In this document: piece after piece, positions 27,121 through 35,405 of the stretch
How the letters are laid out: each line of letters begins with the position of its first letter
How positions within the stretch are numbered: position 1 is the stretch's first letter
Assembly (NCBI RefSeq): GCF_001894805.1
Contig: NZ_BCWX01000012.1
Span: 1-64,000, forward strand
Direction: 5' to 3'
Length of the DNA stretch: 64,000 bases
DNA from: Rhodococcus globerulus NBRC 14531
GTDB lineage: Bacteria; Actinomycetota; Actinomycetes; Mycobacteriales; Mycobacteriaceae
The notes under the pieces: model-generated
The model's database searches: none
What the model saw: only the letters and a program-made list of their open reading frames with translations
Told to the model about the DNA's origin: nothing
Position numbers and translations under genes: made by a program

Positions 27121-27864
27121 ATGTTCAGCGAAAACGGCTACACATTGGAATTGGCAACGTCGGAGGCGGCCGTCGGCAGTCGCGTACCCCTGCAGTTCCG
27201 GATCGTGGATGCGACCGGATCTCCGTTGATCCGGTACACGGATACTCACGACAAGCAGCTACATCTGATCGTGGTCGGCCGCGACCTGACCGGATTCCAG
27301 CACGTGCATCCCGAACTGGACGCGTCCGGAACCTGGCATGTTTCAGTAGATTTCGCGCATGCAGGGGAGTATCGGGTCTTCGCTGACTTCACTCCTGACG
27401 GGGGCGACGGAATCACGCTGAGTGCGGATGTACAAGTTTCCGGCGCCTATGACCCCCGGCCGTTGCCTGCTGCGGCCGCCACCACGACGGTCGACGGCTA
27501 CATCGTCTCCCTCGACGGCGCAGCCCACGCCGGCCAGACATCGAAGCTCACGCTCTCGGTCAGCCGAGGCGGTCACCCGGTCACAGACTTGCAGCCCTAC
27601 CTCGCCGCCTATGGGCATCTGGTTGCGCTGCGCGCCTCCGACCTCGCGTATCTCCACGTCCACCCGGACGGCCATCCCGGTGACGGTGTTACCCCGGCCG
27701 GACCGGCAATCACCTTCTACGCCACCATGCCGAGCGCTGAGGATTACCGATTGTTCTTGGACTTCAAACACGACGGAGTGGTGCGTACGGCCGAATTCAC
27801 TCTGACTGCCGACAATGCGACCGCGCCCGTGTCAGAGCACGCACACGCTCACCACGGGCACTGA
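27121..27864 (+). CDS. Heavy-metal-binding-type beta-sandwich protein with His-rich tail, no export signal
   Basis: This 247-aa protein resembles secreted actinobacterial proteins that accompany copper or heavy-metal efflux. It has two repeated sandwich-like halves. The first holds DKQLHLIVVGRDLTGFQHVHPEL and the second LVALRASDLAYLHVHPDGHPGD. The C-terminus is HAHAHHGH. Conserved HVHP pairs are likely metal ligands. GGAGG precedes the ATG at 27121; an in-frame GTG at 27061 has no good site. Neither start yields a signal peptide, although family members I recall are exported or membrane-anchored. It stands directly behind a CsoR-type operator. Confidence 0.72.
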   Translation: MFSENGYTLELATSEAAVGSRVPLQFRIVDATGSPLIRYTDTHDKQLHLIVVGRDLTGFQHVHPELDASGTWHVSVDFAHAGEYRVFADFTPDGGDGITLSADVQVSGAYDPRPLPAAAATTTVDGYIVSLDGAAHAGQTSKLTLSVSRGGHPVTDLQPYLAAYGHLVALRASDLAYLHVHPDGHPGDGVTPAGPAITFYATMPSAEDYRLFLDFKHDGVVRTAEFTLTADNATAPVSEHAHAHHGH

Positions 27865-27867
27865 ACT

Positions 27868-28027
27868 CGAACGCCGACATGCAGAATGAGACTGCCCCGT
27901 CAATTGCCAGACGGGCGTGGACGGTAGCCAGGCATCCTGTGGTTCTCGCCGCGGCACGCTGTGCGGCAAGGTGCGCGTTGACTGCCCTGCAGGACAACCG
28001 AAGCCGAAAGGTCCACAGCGTCTAGTA
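27868..28027. other. Non-coding spacer at the right edge of the repeat-bounded module
   Basis: This 160-base gap lies between the His-tailed gene and the end of the FAD-oxidase gene. Short frames on the minus strand here lack a ribosome site and known motifs. I see no tRNA, att-like core or transposon end. Confidence 0.5.
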
Positions 28028-28079
28028 GTCAGCGCCGAAGGGAGTCGGGAAACATCACTGCACGATTGAGAAAGTCGTC
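28028..28079. repeat. 52-bp direct repeat, right copy
   Basis: This is the native 3' end of the FAD-linked oxidase gene, encoding DDFLNRAVMFPDSLRR and the stop on the minus strand. The copy at 23559-23610 differs at three positions. Confidence 0.9.
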
Positions 28080-29387
28080 GGGGTCGAAGGCTCGCTTGAT
28101 CGCCCACATCGCGCCGATGTCCTCCGGCGTGAGTGCCATGTCGAGGTAATTGCGTTTGAGCGAGCCGACTCCGTGTTCGGAACTGATATTTCCGCCGTAG
28201 TGACGCACCAGTTCGAGAATGCGGAGGTAGACGGCGTCGGCGTCGGGGCAATTCAGGACGTTCAGATGGATGTTTCCTTCGGCCACATGACCGAACAGGA
28301 TCGGGATCGCTTCCGGTGCGTATTCTGCGACAACGCCGACCGCCGACTCCGCGAATGCCGCCAGTGTGTCAAGGGGGAGTGCCGCGTCGAACTTGAGAGG
28401 TGGTCCGAACAATCCTACGACTTCCGCGAAACATTCACGTGCAGACCATAATCGGGCTGAACCGGCCGTGTCGAGCGCTACGGCGGGCGCGTCCGGTGGA
28501 TTGATCCGGTCCATGATTGCGCTGACGTCTTCCGAAGGGTCGTGGGCGCCGGATACCTCGGCCAGCAGATACCATCGGCGTCCCGTCGGAACGCCGGCGC
28601 CCAGTCGGTTCGCAGCAAGTTCCAATCCGCGGCCGTCGAGTAGTTCAAGCGCGTCGACGCCGCCGACGGTGCGCAGAATGCGTCCCGCGTCGACAACGGC
28701 GCCCAGTGAATCGAACCCGGTGAGTGTTGTGACGCGGTGTTTCGGCACGGGGTGAAGTGCCAGGTCGACGCGTGTGATCACCCCGAGAGTTCCCTCGCTG
28801 CCCACCCAGAGCGCCGGCAGGTTGTAGCCGGAGTTGTCGACGCGGACGGCTACCTCACGGCGCACGGTGGTGCCGTCTGGAAGAACAACTTCGAGTCCGG
28901 TGACCTGCTCCGCCATGTTGCCGTATCGAACCGTGTGCAGCCCACCGGCGTTGGTGGCAGCCATACCGCCGATTGTCGCGGTATCACGCGACGCGATGTC
29001 GACGCCGAACTTCAGTCCGGCATGGGCAGCAGCGGAATGTACTTGTGCGAGTGTCACTCCCGCGTCGACGGTGATCCTCCCCGCGGCGGCATCGACCTCG
29101 CCGATCGTCGTGAGACGTTCGGTGGAGAGCAGGACGTCGTCGTGTTCGGGCACGGTTCCGGCGACAAGTCCGGTGCGTCCACCCTGCACGGTGACGGGTG
29201 CGCCGAATTGTCGGCAGATGTTGAGTGCTGCGGCCACTTCGGAGGTGTCGGCCGGGCGGACCAGGGCCTGGGCACGTCCACTGTATCTGCCCGTGTGATC
29301 GACCGAGCGGGAGCGCAGAACATCGGGATCGTCGGTGACGAACCGTTGTCCCACAACGTCGGCAAGCGCTTTTCTCAGACCGTCCAC
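28029..29387 (-). CDS. FAD-linked oxidase (GlcD/D-lactate dehydrogenase type)
   Basis: This 452-aa flavoprotein is of the VAO/PCMH family. The FAD-binding stretch VTVQGGRTGLVAGTVPEHDD is at about residues 60-80, and NAGGLHTVRYGNMAEQVTGLEVVLPDG follows. The C-terminal domain has the GHVAEGNIHLNVL and SSEHGVGSLKR signatures of glycolate/D-2-hydroxyacid dehydrogenases. The GTG start giving VDGLRKALADVV was chosen because the long upstream frame runs into the divergent crotonase gene. It probably oxidises a D-2-hydroxyacid. Its 3' end is duplicated 4.4 kb away. Confidence 0.88.
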   Translation of the reverse strand: MDGLRKALADVVGQRFVTDDPDVLRSRSVDHTGRYSGRAQALVRPADTSEVAAALNICRQFGAPVTVQGGRTGLVAGTVPEHDDVLLSTERLTTIGEVDAAAGRITVDAGVTLAQVHSAAAHAGLKFGVDIASRDTATIGGMAATNAGGLHTVRYGNMAEQVTGLEVVLPDGTTVRREVAVRVDNSGYNLPALWVGSEGTLGVITRVDLALHPVPKHRVTTLTGFDSLGAVVDAGRILRTVGGVDALELLDGRGLELAANRLGAGVPTGRRWYLLAEVSGAHDPSEDVSAIMDRINPPDAPAVALDTAGSARLWSARECFAEVVGLFGPPLKFDAALPLDTLAAFAESAVGVVAEYAPEAIPILFGHVAEGNIHLNVLNCPDADAVYLRILELVRHYGGNISSEHGVGSLKRNYLDMALTPEDIGAMWAIKRAFDPDDFLNRAVMFPDSLRR

Positions 29388-29429
29388 TCCCTGATCGTAT
29401 GTCGCCCGCGGTGTGGCAATGTGACGGCC

Positions 29430-30230
29430 ATGACTGCTTCCGAAACGCATCCCACCCGTCTCGAGCGAATCATCACCGATGGCGGTGCCGAGGTTGCCGT
29501 GCTGACGTTTGCTCACGGACCGCTCAATTTGTTCGATCAGGCGATGTTCGACGCAGTGATCGCGGATATCGCGTCGTTGACGGCTGCGCCGCCGCGCGCG
29601 GTGTTGCTGAGGGCCGAGGGCAAGGTCAACTCGGCCGGCGTCGACGTCCATGTTTTCGACGGTTTGACCGCCGAGCAGGGCGCCGAGTTGTGGCGCGAGC
29701 TTTTTGCGCAGATATGCCATCCACTCGAGGCACTGCCGTGTCCGGTGGTCTACGCCGCGCATGGGTTGACGCTGACGGCTGCGTTCGAGATTTCGCTGGC
29801 CTGCGACATCATTCTCGCCGCGCCCAAGGCGAAGTTCGGTTTGGTGGAGACAGTGGTCGGGTTGACGCCGTCGATGGGTGGGCCGCAACGCCTGGCCGAG
29901 CGTGCGGGTTCCGGACGCGCTCGCGAACTGGTGATGACGGGCGATCTGTACGACGCGGCGACGCTTGCATCATGGGGTGTGGTCAATGCCGTTCACGACG
30001 ATGTCGACGCAGCCGCGCGGGCACTGGTAGCGCGGTTGGCTGACGGGCCGACGCGGGCACATGATGCGACCAAGCAGATCGTGGCGGCGTGGCGTTCCGG
30101 CGGTATCGCTCATGCCGATGCGGTGACACCGACAGTGTCGGGGGCGCTGTTCGAGACCGAGGACCTTCGCGGCGCTGTGCGCAGCTTCCTCGATGTAGGT
30201 CCAGGAAAGGCCGTCTACACAGGCAAGTAA
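29430..30230 (+). CDS. Enoyl-CoA hydratase/isomerase family protein
   Basis: This 266-aa crotonase-fold protein is divergent from the FAD oxidase. The oxyanion-hole regions are KVNSAGVDVHVFDGL and AHGLTLTAAFEISLACDIILAA, followed by AKFGLVETVVGLTPSMGG. The catalytic Glu expected in the second loop appears as Val-Glu-Thr (GLVETVVG), which fits a hydratase-type site. The substrate is unknown. It is followed by the adenylate-forming-like protein and a second crotonase on the same strand, which suggests an acyl-CoA pathway. Confidence 0.87.
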   Translation: MTASETHPTRLERIITDGGAEVAVLTFAHGPLNLFDQAMFDAVIADIASLTAAPPRAVLLRAEGKVNSAGVDVHVFDGLTAEQGAELWRELFAQICHPLEALPCPVVYAAHGLTLTAAFEISLACDIILAAPKAKFGLVETVVGLTPSMGGPQRLAERAGSGRARELVMTGDLYDAATLASWGVVNAVHDDVDAAARALVARLADGPTRAHDATKQIVAAWRSGGIAHADAVTPTVSGALFETEDLRGAVRSFLDVGPGKAVYTGK

Positions 30231-30326
30231 GCACACGGGTATCGCCAGAGTGCTCCACTACCTGTGACTCACGTCATATAGTCGAATGGCGCGGGTGTGG
30301 GTTGGTCACGGTCTGTGGAGGTACAG

Positions 30327-31520
30327 ATGCGGTCGAGGCTTGTGGAGTATCACTGTTCGAATGGGCTGCTCACGGATACGCGGGTCAGTCGGGCGACGGA
30401 CGGTCTGCTGCGTTACCGGCAGTTGGATCCGTCGTTGTCGGAGTTACTCGACGTTGCGGTGCACCGGTTCGCCGGGCGAACTGCGGTCGAGGAAGTGCAC
30501 GGAGAACAGGTCACCTACGCCGAACTGTGGGCTGAAGCGTCTCGGGTGGCCGGCGGGTTGAAGTCGCGGGGAATCGAGATCGGCGATCGGGTGGCCATCC
30601 GGTTTGCGGCCGGCGTTCGGTGGCTGGAAGCGTGCCTCGGAGTCATTCTGGCCGGTGGGGTTCCGGTGTCTCTCGGCATGGCGTGGGGCGACGCGGAGGT
30701 TTCCGCGGTGATTGCGGACAGTGGATCGGTGTTGGTGCTCGATGGGGAATTGCCGCACGGGGTTCCGTTCATCGACGACGGTGCTGCGCCGGACGAGTTG
30801 GCGGTTCTGGCGTACACGGCGGATCCGTCCGGCGCGATGCTTGGCGTCGAATTGAGCAACGAGAATGTGCTCTCGACAATCGAAGGGCTTCTGCATTCGC
30901 GTGACTACGGCGTCGAGGGTGTGCGGAATCTTCTGGTGGACAGCGATTTTCGATCCGTCCGGGAGCTTGTTCATGTGCTCGCCACGTTGGTGATCGGCGG
31001 CACCGTTGTTGTGGCGGGTGATTTTTGGCGTGAGTCCGCCCATACCGTCGACATTCTCACCGGGCGCCCCGAGGATCTCCTCGAACCACGATTGCTTGCG
31101 GTGGGTCCGGCGGCGCGAGCAGCCTCGCGATCGGTGAAGTGGGTGGACTGCAGTGGGTCTCCGGTAACGGCCGAGCAGGAAGACAAGCTACTGGCGGCGT
31201 TTCCGGCCGCTCAGCATGTGATGGGTTGGGGAAAGACCGAGACGTGTGGCGGAGGTCTGATCTTGCCGATCGAATCGGCTTCGACACATTTAGGGAGCGT
31301 GGGAATCGCTTTTGGCGGAATGGAAGTCGCGTTGTACGGCCCCGATGCACCGGGGGGATACGGCGAACTGTGGTGCCGCGGGCCGAGTGTCGCGCGTCGG
31401 TACTGGAATTCGCCGGAAGTGACGTCGTCGCGTTTCATGCAGGGCTGGTTCTGCACCCATGACACCGCACAGATCGATGCGGAGGGCTTCGTCCGTATTG
31501 TCGAACGAAACGCAGCATGA
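30327..31520 (+). CDS. N-domain-only adenylate-forming (acyl-CoA synthetase-like) protein
   Basis: This 397-aa protein begins at an ATG five bases after GGAGG. It is recognisable as an ANL-superfamily N-terminal domain: VTYAELWAEASRVAGGLKSRGIEIGDRVAI near 62-91, MGWGKTETCGG in place of YGxTE, and GYGELWCRGPSVARRYWN. The nucleotide P-loop (normally YTSGTTGxPKG) reads YTADPSGAMLG at 163-173, losing its Ser/Thr/Gly and Lys residues. The protein stops at FVRIVERNAA, exactly the hinge. The C-terminal domain with the catalytic Lys is therefore missing, and none is encoded just downstream. It is probably a non-adenylating acyl or ligand binder, or a decaying enzyme. Confidence 0.8.
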   Translation: MRSRLVEYHCSNGLLTDTRVSRATDGLLRYRQLDPSLSELLDVAVHRFAGRTAVEEVHGEQVTYAELWAEASRVAGGLKSRGIEIGDRVAIRFAAGVRWLEACLGVILAGGVPVSLGMAWGDAEVSAVIADSGSVLVLDGELPHGVPFIDDGAAPDELAVLAYTADPSGAMLGVELSNENVLSTIEGLLHSRDYGVEGVRNLLVDSDFRSVRELVHVLATLVIGGTVVVAGDFWRESAHTVDILTGRPEDLLEPRLLAVGPAARAASRSVKWVDCSGSPVTAEQEDKLLAAFPAAQHVMGWGKTETCGGGLILPIESASTHLGSVGIAFGGMEVALYGPDAPGGYGELWCRGPSVARRYWNSPEVTSSRFMQGWFCTHDTAQIDAEGFVRIVERNAA

Positions 31521-31557
31521 GCATGCGCGGTGTCGAAAGACTACGAGAGGGAGATGC

Positions 31558-32319
31558 ATGGCAGACGAGGTTCTCACCGAGCGGCGTGGGCGGACGCTGA
31601 TCATCACGATCAACCGGCCCGAGGCACGAAACGCGATCAACGCCGCGGTCAGCCACGGATTGGCAGCAGCTGTCGAAGAACTCGACGGTAACGACGAGCT
31701 GTCGTTGGCAGTGCTGACCGGTGCGGGCGGAAATTTCTGTGCCGGTATGGACCTCAAGGCGTTTGTGGCCGGCGAGAACGTACTGGTTCCGGGCCGCGGT
31801 CTCGGTTTCACCGAGGGGCCGCCGCGAAAGCCGATCATTTCGGCGGTCGAGGGCTTTGCCTTGGCAGGCGGCACCGAGTTGGTGCTGGCCACCGATCTGG
31901 TGGTTGCCTCTCGCGAAGCCAAGTTCGGTATCCCCGAGGTCAAGCGGGGTCTGGTCGCAGGCGCCGGCGGATTGTTCCGTCTACCCAAGCGCATTCCGTA
32001 TCAGAAGGCCCTGGAATATGCCTTGACCGGAGACGCTTTCACAGCGGAGGAAGCGCACTCGTACGGTTTTGTGAACACACTGACAGAACCAGGTCAGGCG
32101 TTGGACGGTGCGCTGGATCTCGCCGACCGCATCAGCCGTAACGGTCCGCTCGCCGTCACGGTCACCAAAGAGATCATGGTCAAGGCCGCCGGATGGTCGG
32201 ACGACGAGGCATTTGCCAACCAGATGCAGTTGTTGGCACCGATTTTCGTATCCGAGGACGCACGTGAAGGCGCGACGGCTTTTGCCGAGAAGCGCGCGCC
32301 GGTATGGAAGGGTCGGTAA
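31558..32319 (+). CDS. Enoyl-CoA hydratase (crotonase family, EchA-type)
   Basis: This 253-aa enzyme starts at the ATG at 31558 with GAGAGGGAG just upstream. It has the classical crotonase pattern: ITINRPEARNAIN early, GAGGNFCAGMDLKAF as the first oxyanion loop, AVEGFALAGGTELVLATDLVVA as the second, and EVKRGLVAGAGG. The end FAEKRAPVWKGR is typical of EchA-type hydratases. It should hydrate trans-2-enoyl-CoA in beta-oxidation, though the chain length is not readable. It precedes adenine deaminase by only six bases, a spacing that suggests one transcript. Confidence 0.9.
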   Translation: MADEVLTERRGRTLIITINRPEARNAINAAVSHGLAAAVEELDGNDELSLAVLTGAGGNFCAGMDLKAFVAGENVLVPGRGLGFTEGPPRKPIISAVEGFALAGGTELVLATDLVVASREAKFGIPEVKRGLVAGAGGLFRLPKRIPYQKALEYALTGDAFTAEEAHSYGFVNTLTEPGQALDGALDLADRISRNGPLAVTVTKEIMVKAAGWSDDEAFANQMQLLAPIFVSEDAREGATAFAEKRAPVWKGR

Positions 32320-32325
32320 CACGAC

Positions 32326-33288
32326 ATGGCTACACCAGTTGCCGAATTGCACATGCACATCGAGGGTTCTCTAGAGCCCGAGCAGATCTACCGCCTCGCC
32401 GAGCGAAATCGAATGGACTTGCCGTACAAGGACATCGAAGATCTGAAGTCACGGTACGAGTTCTCGGATTTGCAGTCGTTCCTCGATCTGTACTTTGCCA
32501 ACATGGCCGTTCTGCGTACAGCCGAGGATTTTGCGGATCTCACGCGGGCGTACTTCCGCCGTGCTGCCGCTGCCGGCGTATCGCACGCCGAGTTCTTCTT
32601 CAACCCGCAAGCGCACGTGGTCCGGGGTGTTCCGTTGACCGAGGTTCTCGACGGAATCATGGACGCCGTTGCATCGAGCGAGCGGGAGTTCGGACTCAGC
32701 AGCAGCGCGATTGCCGCGATTCTGCGCGATCAACCCGTCAGAGATGCCGAGGAGATCTTCTCGGAGATCATCCGGTTGCAGGCTCCGATTGTCGGTCTGG
32801 GCCTCGATTCTGCGGAGGTGGGTAACCCGCCGTCGCTCTTCGAGGACGTGTTTGCGCGGGCTCGCGCCGAGGGGCTTCACGTGGTCGCCCACGCCGGTGA
32901 GGAAGGCCCGCCGGAGTACATCCGGCAGGCGCTCGACATCCTCGGTGCTGAACGTATCGATCACGGTGTCCGCGCACTCGAGGATCCGGCGCTTGTCGAG
33001 CGGTTGGTCGACGAGGAGATTCCGCTGACGGTCTGCCCGTTGTCGAACGTTCGTCTTCGGGTGTTCGACAAGCTCGAGGATCATCCGTTGCGAACGATGC
33101 TCGACCTCGGGCTGATCGTGACGGTCAACTCCGACGATCCGGCATATTTTGGCGGGTACGTCGACGACAACTTCGCCGAACTCGGTCGAGCAATCGGGCT
33201 GACCGAGTCCGAACGTGAGACGTTGGCCCGCAATTCCATCAAGGCGTCGTTTGCCAGTGAATCGCGGAAAGCGGAATTGCTGCGTTAG
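32326..33288 (+). CDS. Adenine deaminase (adenosine/AMP deaminase superfamily)
   Basis: This 320-aa zinc enzyme converts adenine to hypoxanthine in purine salvage. Metal ligands are His 9 and His 11 in AELHMHIEGSLEPE and His 189 in VVAHAGEEGPPEYI, where Glu 192 is catalytic. His 213 (RIDHG) and Asp 270 (NSDDPAYFGGY) complete the site. The IEGSLEPE and GEEGPP forms distinguish bacterial adenine deaminases such as P. aeruginosa PA0148 from adenosine deaminases. Length is normal. It follows a crotonase gene by six bases; the link in function is unclear. Confidence 0.88.
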   Translation: MATPVAELHMHIEGSLEPEQIYRLAERNRMDLPYKDIEDLKSRYEFSDLQSFLDLYFANMAVLRTAEDFADLTRAYFRRAAAAGVSHAEFFFNPQAHVVRGVPLTEVLDGIMDAVASSEREFGLSSSAIAAILRDQPVRDAEEIFSEIIRLQAPIVGLGLDSAEVGNPPSLFEDVFARARAEGLHVVAHAGEEGPPEYIRQALDILGAERIDHGVRALEDPALVERLVDEEIPLTVCPLSNVRLRVFDKLEDHPLRTMLDLGLIVTVNSDDPAYFGGYVDDNFAELGRAIGLTESERETLARNSIKASFASESRKAELLR

Positions 33289-33298
33289 CGAAGCGAAC

Positions 33299-34612
33299 TC
33301 AGGCGCCGAGCACTTGGCGTAGGTAGTCGTTGTCGAACACACGATCCGCGTCGTACTTGTCTCGCACAGCAATGAAGTTGTCGAGTTTGTCGTACGTCGG
33401 GCGTAAGTCGTCGATGGTCCGGTTGTGCATTTTCCCCCAGTGCGGCCGGCCGTCGACGGCCTTTGCCATCGCTTCGACTGCGGCAAAGTACTCGGTCTCG
33501 GACCGGCGGTGATACTGGTGCACGGCGACGTACGCGGTATCGCGTCCGTTGGCGGTGGAAAGCCAGAGGTCGTCGGCGGCGGCAAAACGAACCTCGACGG
33601 GGAACGCGACGTTGGTTCCAGTCCTTTGCAGCCACTGATTGATCTCGTGGAGTAGACCTTTGACGTGTTCGACCGGGACGGCGTATTCCATTTCCTTGAA
33701 CTTCACGCGACGCGGCGATGCAAAGACCCGATAGCTGCGGTCGGTAAATTCCCGGGCGCCGAGCAGGCGTGACGATATCTGGTTGATGGTGGGGATCGCG
33801 GCCGGCGCCAGGGTGGCGATGCGGTTGACGCCCTCGAAGAGCGTGTTCGACATGAATTCGTCCTCGACAAAGGTTCGGATCGCGCTGACGGGCTTCAACG
33901 GTGTGTCGCCGGGCAGGCGTGTGTTCCGTTTGGTGAGGACCCGATCGGTGTGGGGGAACCAGTAGAACTCGAAGTGGTCGACGGTGCGGCACTCGTCGTC
34001 CAGGGTGTCCAAAATGTGGGACAGCGTGTCGGGTTTTTCGATGGCGCGCAATGTGAACCGAGGCGAACACGCGAGGGTGACCTTGGTGATGATGCCGATT
34101 GCGCCAAGGCCGATGCGGGCAGCTTCGAACAGTTCCGGATTTTGATCCGCGGACGCGGTGACGATTGCTCCGTCGGCTGTCACGATTTCGAGGCCGTGAA
34201 TCTGCGTCGCAAGTCCACCGAACGCGGCGCCGGTTCCATGGGTTCCGGTGCCAAGGGCTCCCGCGAGAGATTGGGCGTCGATGTCGCCGAGGTTGGTCAT
34301 GGCGTACCCGCGTTGCCATAACGCCTCGTTGAGGGCGCGCAGGCGCGTGCCTGCGAGAACCGTCACCAGCGCCCCGTCGTCGGTGGGGGTGATCGATTCG
34401 ATCCCGGAGAAGTTGTCGAGGCTGACAAGAACTCCGTCTGTGACCGCCGCACCTGTAAAGGAATGGCCAGCTCCGACTGCCTTCACGTGCCACCCTCGTG
34501 TTGCGGCTTCGACGACAAGTGCTGCGAGTTCACGGGTGTTCCGCGGGGTTGCCCATTGTCGTGGTGAAGCCCTCTGAGTGCCTGCCCAGTTCTGCCAGAT
34601 ATCCGAAGCCAT
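33299..34612 (-). CDS. FAD-dependent aldonolactone oxidase/dehydrogenase (L-gulono-1,4-lactone type)
   Basis: This 437-aa flavoprotein has a VAO-fold FAD domain with VKAVGAGHSFTGAAVTDGVLVSLD near residues 50-73 and TGTHGTGAAFGGLATQ. The C-terminal aldonolactone-oxidase signature includes RPHWGKMH. The size resembles M. tuberculosis L-gulonolactone dehydrogenase (Rv1771). It converts an aldono-lactone to an ascorbate-like product in family members; the physiological substrate here is unknown. The ATG giving MASDIWQNW was preferred to longer frames that cross the operator. It is divergent from a TetR gene with a strong palindrome between them. Confidence 0.88.
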   Translation of the reverse strand: MASDIWQNWAGTQRASPRQWATPRNTRELAALVVEAATRGWHVKAVGAGHSFTGAAVTDGVLVSLDNFSGIESITPTDDGALVTVLAGTRLRALNEALWQRGYAMTNLGDIDAQSLAGALGTGTHGTGAAFGGLATQIHGLEIVTADGAIVTASADQNPELFEAARIGLGAIGIITKVTLACSPRFTLRAIEKPDTLSHILDTLDDECRTVDHFEFYWFPHTDRVLTKRNTRLPGDTPLKPVSAIRTFVEDEFMSNTLFEGVNRIATLAPAAIPTINQISSRLLGAREFTDRSYRVFASPRRVKFKEMEYAVPVEHVKGLLHEINQWLQRTGTNVAFPVEVRFAAADDLWLSTANGRDTAYVAVHQYHRRSETEYFAAVEAMAKAVDGRPHWGKMHNRTIDDLRPTYDKLDNFIAVRDKYDADRVFDNDYLRQVLGA

Positions 34613-34626
34613 TGGACAATCATGTA

Positions 34627-34644
34627 CTTGGACGTTCGTCCAAG
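34627..34644. promoter_or_regulatory. TetR-type operator, primary site
   Basis: CTTGGACG and CGTCCAAG are perfect 8-bp arms around TT. The site lies 15 bases upstream of the lactone-oxidase ATG and about 47 upstream of the TetR start. The core TGGAC-N4-GTCCA recurs at 35347. Confidence 0.75.
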
Positions 34645-34690
34645 CAAGCATTGTGCCTAGTTTTTCCGATCTCCGTTCTAACATCATGGG

Positions 34691-35338
34691 ATGCTCAACA
34701 GGCTTCCGGCGGACGAGCGCCGCACACAATTGATCGAATCCGCCATTTCCATTGCCGAACAGCGCGGCGTGAGTTCAGTGACGGTCCGTGCTGTAGCCGA
34801 AGAGGCGGGCGTATCGCTCGGCGTAGTTCACTACTGTTTCGAGAGCAAAGAGGAGCTCATCGCCGCGATGGGCGAGACGTTGATTGTTCAGCTCAGCGAA
34901 TCGCTCCAGCATGCCTTCGGGCAGGTTCGCCACGCGCCTGACCTGACCGGGATCCAAGGGCTGAAGGAACTGCTGCACATCGGGTTGACCGGGATGTGGC
35001 CGCTCATCGAGGTGACGCCTGATCGGCAGTTGCTGACCTACGAAATCACCGCGCAAGCTCTGCGTAGCCGCAACCTCGGGGCCGAGCGTGCCGGTGCCGT
35101 CGCCAGCGATCAGTACCGGATCATGGACGAGCATGCCATTGCATTTCTCGAAGAATGCGCCACGATTTCCGGAACTGTCTGGACAGAGTCTTTGCAGTCG
35201 TTGGCGAGATGGAGTCTGGCGATGATCGACGGATTGGTCTTGCGCTGGCTGGTTGATCGTGATTCCGACGCCACCATTGCGGAATTCGGCGAAATGGTTC
35301 AGGTCATCGCAGGCAAGGCGATCGAGGCGCAGCACTGA
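34691..35338 (+). CDS. TetR-family transcriptional regulator
   Basis: This 215-aa repressor has an N-terminal helix-turn-helix at about residues 28-50 (VTVRAVAEEAGVSLGVVHYCF). The C-terminal domain is of the TetR_C type, with RWSLAMIDGLVLRWLVDRD near the end. It is divergent from the lactone oxidase and upstream of the PLP aldolase gene. Copies of one operator core lie before both targets, so it probably controls all three genes. The inducer is unknown. Confidence 0.9.
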   Translation: MLNRLPADERRTQLIESAISIAEQRGVSSVTVRAVAEEAGVSLGVVHYCFESKEELIAAMGETLIVQLSESLQHAFGQVRHAPDLTGIQGLKELLHIGLTGMWPLIEVTPDRQLLTYEITAQALRSRNLGAERAGAVASDQYRIMDEHAIAFLEECATISGTVWTESLQSLARWSLAMIDGLVLRWLVDRDSDATIAEFGEMVQVIAGKAIEAQH

Positions 35339-35346
35339 CCCCGTCA

Positions 35347-35361
35347 TGGACATGCGTCCAA
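35347..35361. promoter_or_regulatory. TetR-type operator, second site
   Basis: TGGACATGCGTCCAA repeats the TGGAC-N4-GTCCA core of the site at 34627, with the same four-base spacing. It is 45 bases before the PLP aldolase start. Confidence 0.65.
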
Positions 35362-35405
35362 TTCAGGTGTTGACTTGACCGCGACGCCGCGACGATGGGA
35401 CACAC

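Noticed and set aside
27797..27997. 66-codon minus-strand frame at the right edge of the module
   Set aside because: It has no convincing ribosome site, overlaps the end of the His-tailed gene, and shows no recognisable motif.
23611..28027. Transposon or integron explanation for the repeat-bounded module
   Set aside because: No transposase, integrase, terminal inverted repeat or attC-like hairpin was found, and a 52-bp target duplication is much longer than usual for insertion sequences. A recombination event remains the simpler reading.
28737..29429. 231-codon N-terminal extension of the first crotonase
   Set aside because: The extension overlaps the FAD-linked oxidase gene on the other strand and has no family similarity. 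The crotonase pattern begins at the internal ATG at 29430.
33285..34493. 402-codon minus-strand frame overlapping the lactone oxidase
   Set aside because: Its translation is dominated by Arg, His and Pro with no motif, whereas the frame ending at 33299 shows clear FAD-domain and HWGK signatures.
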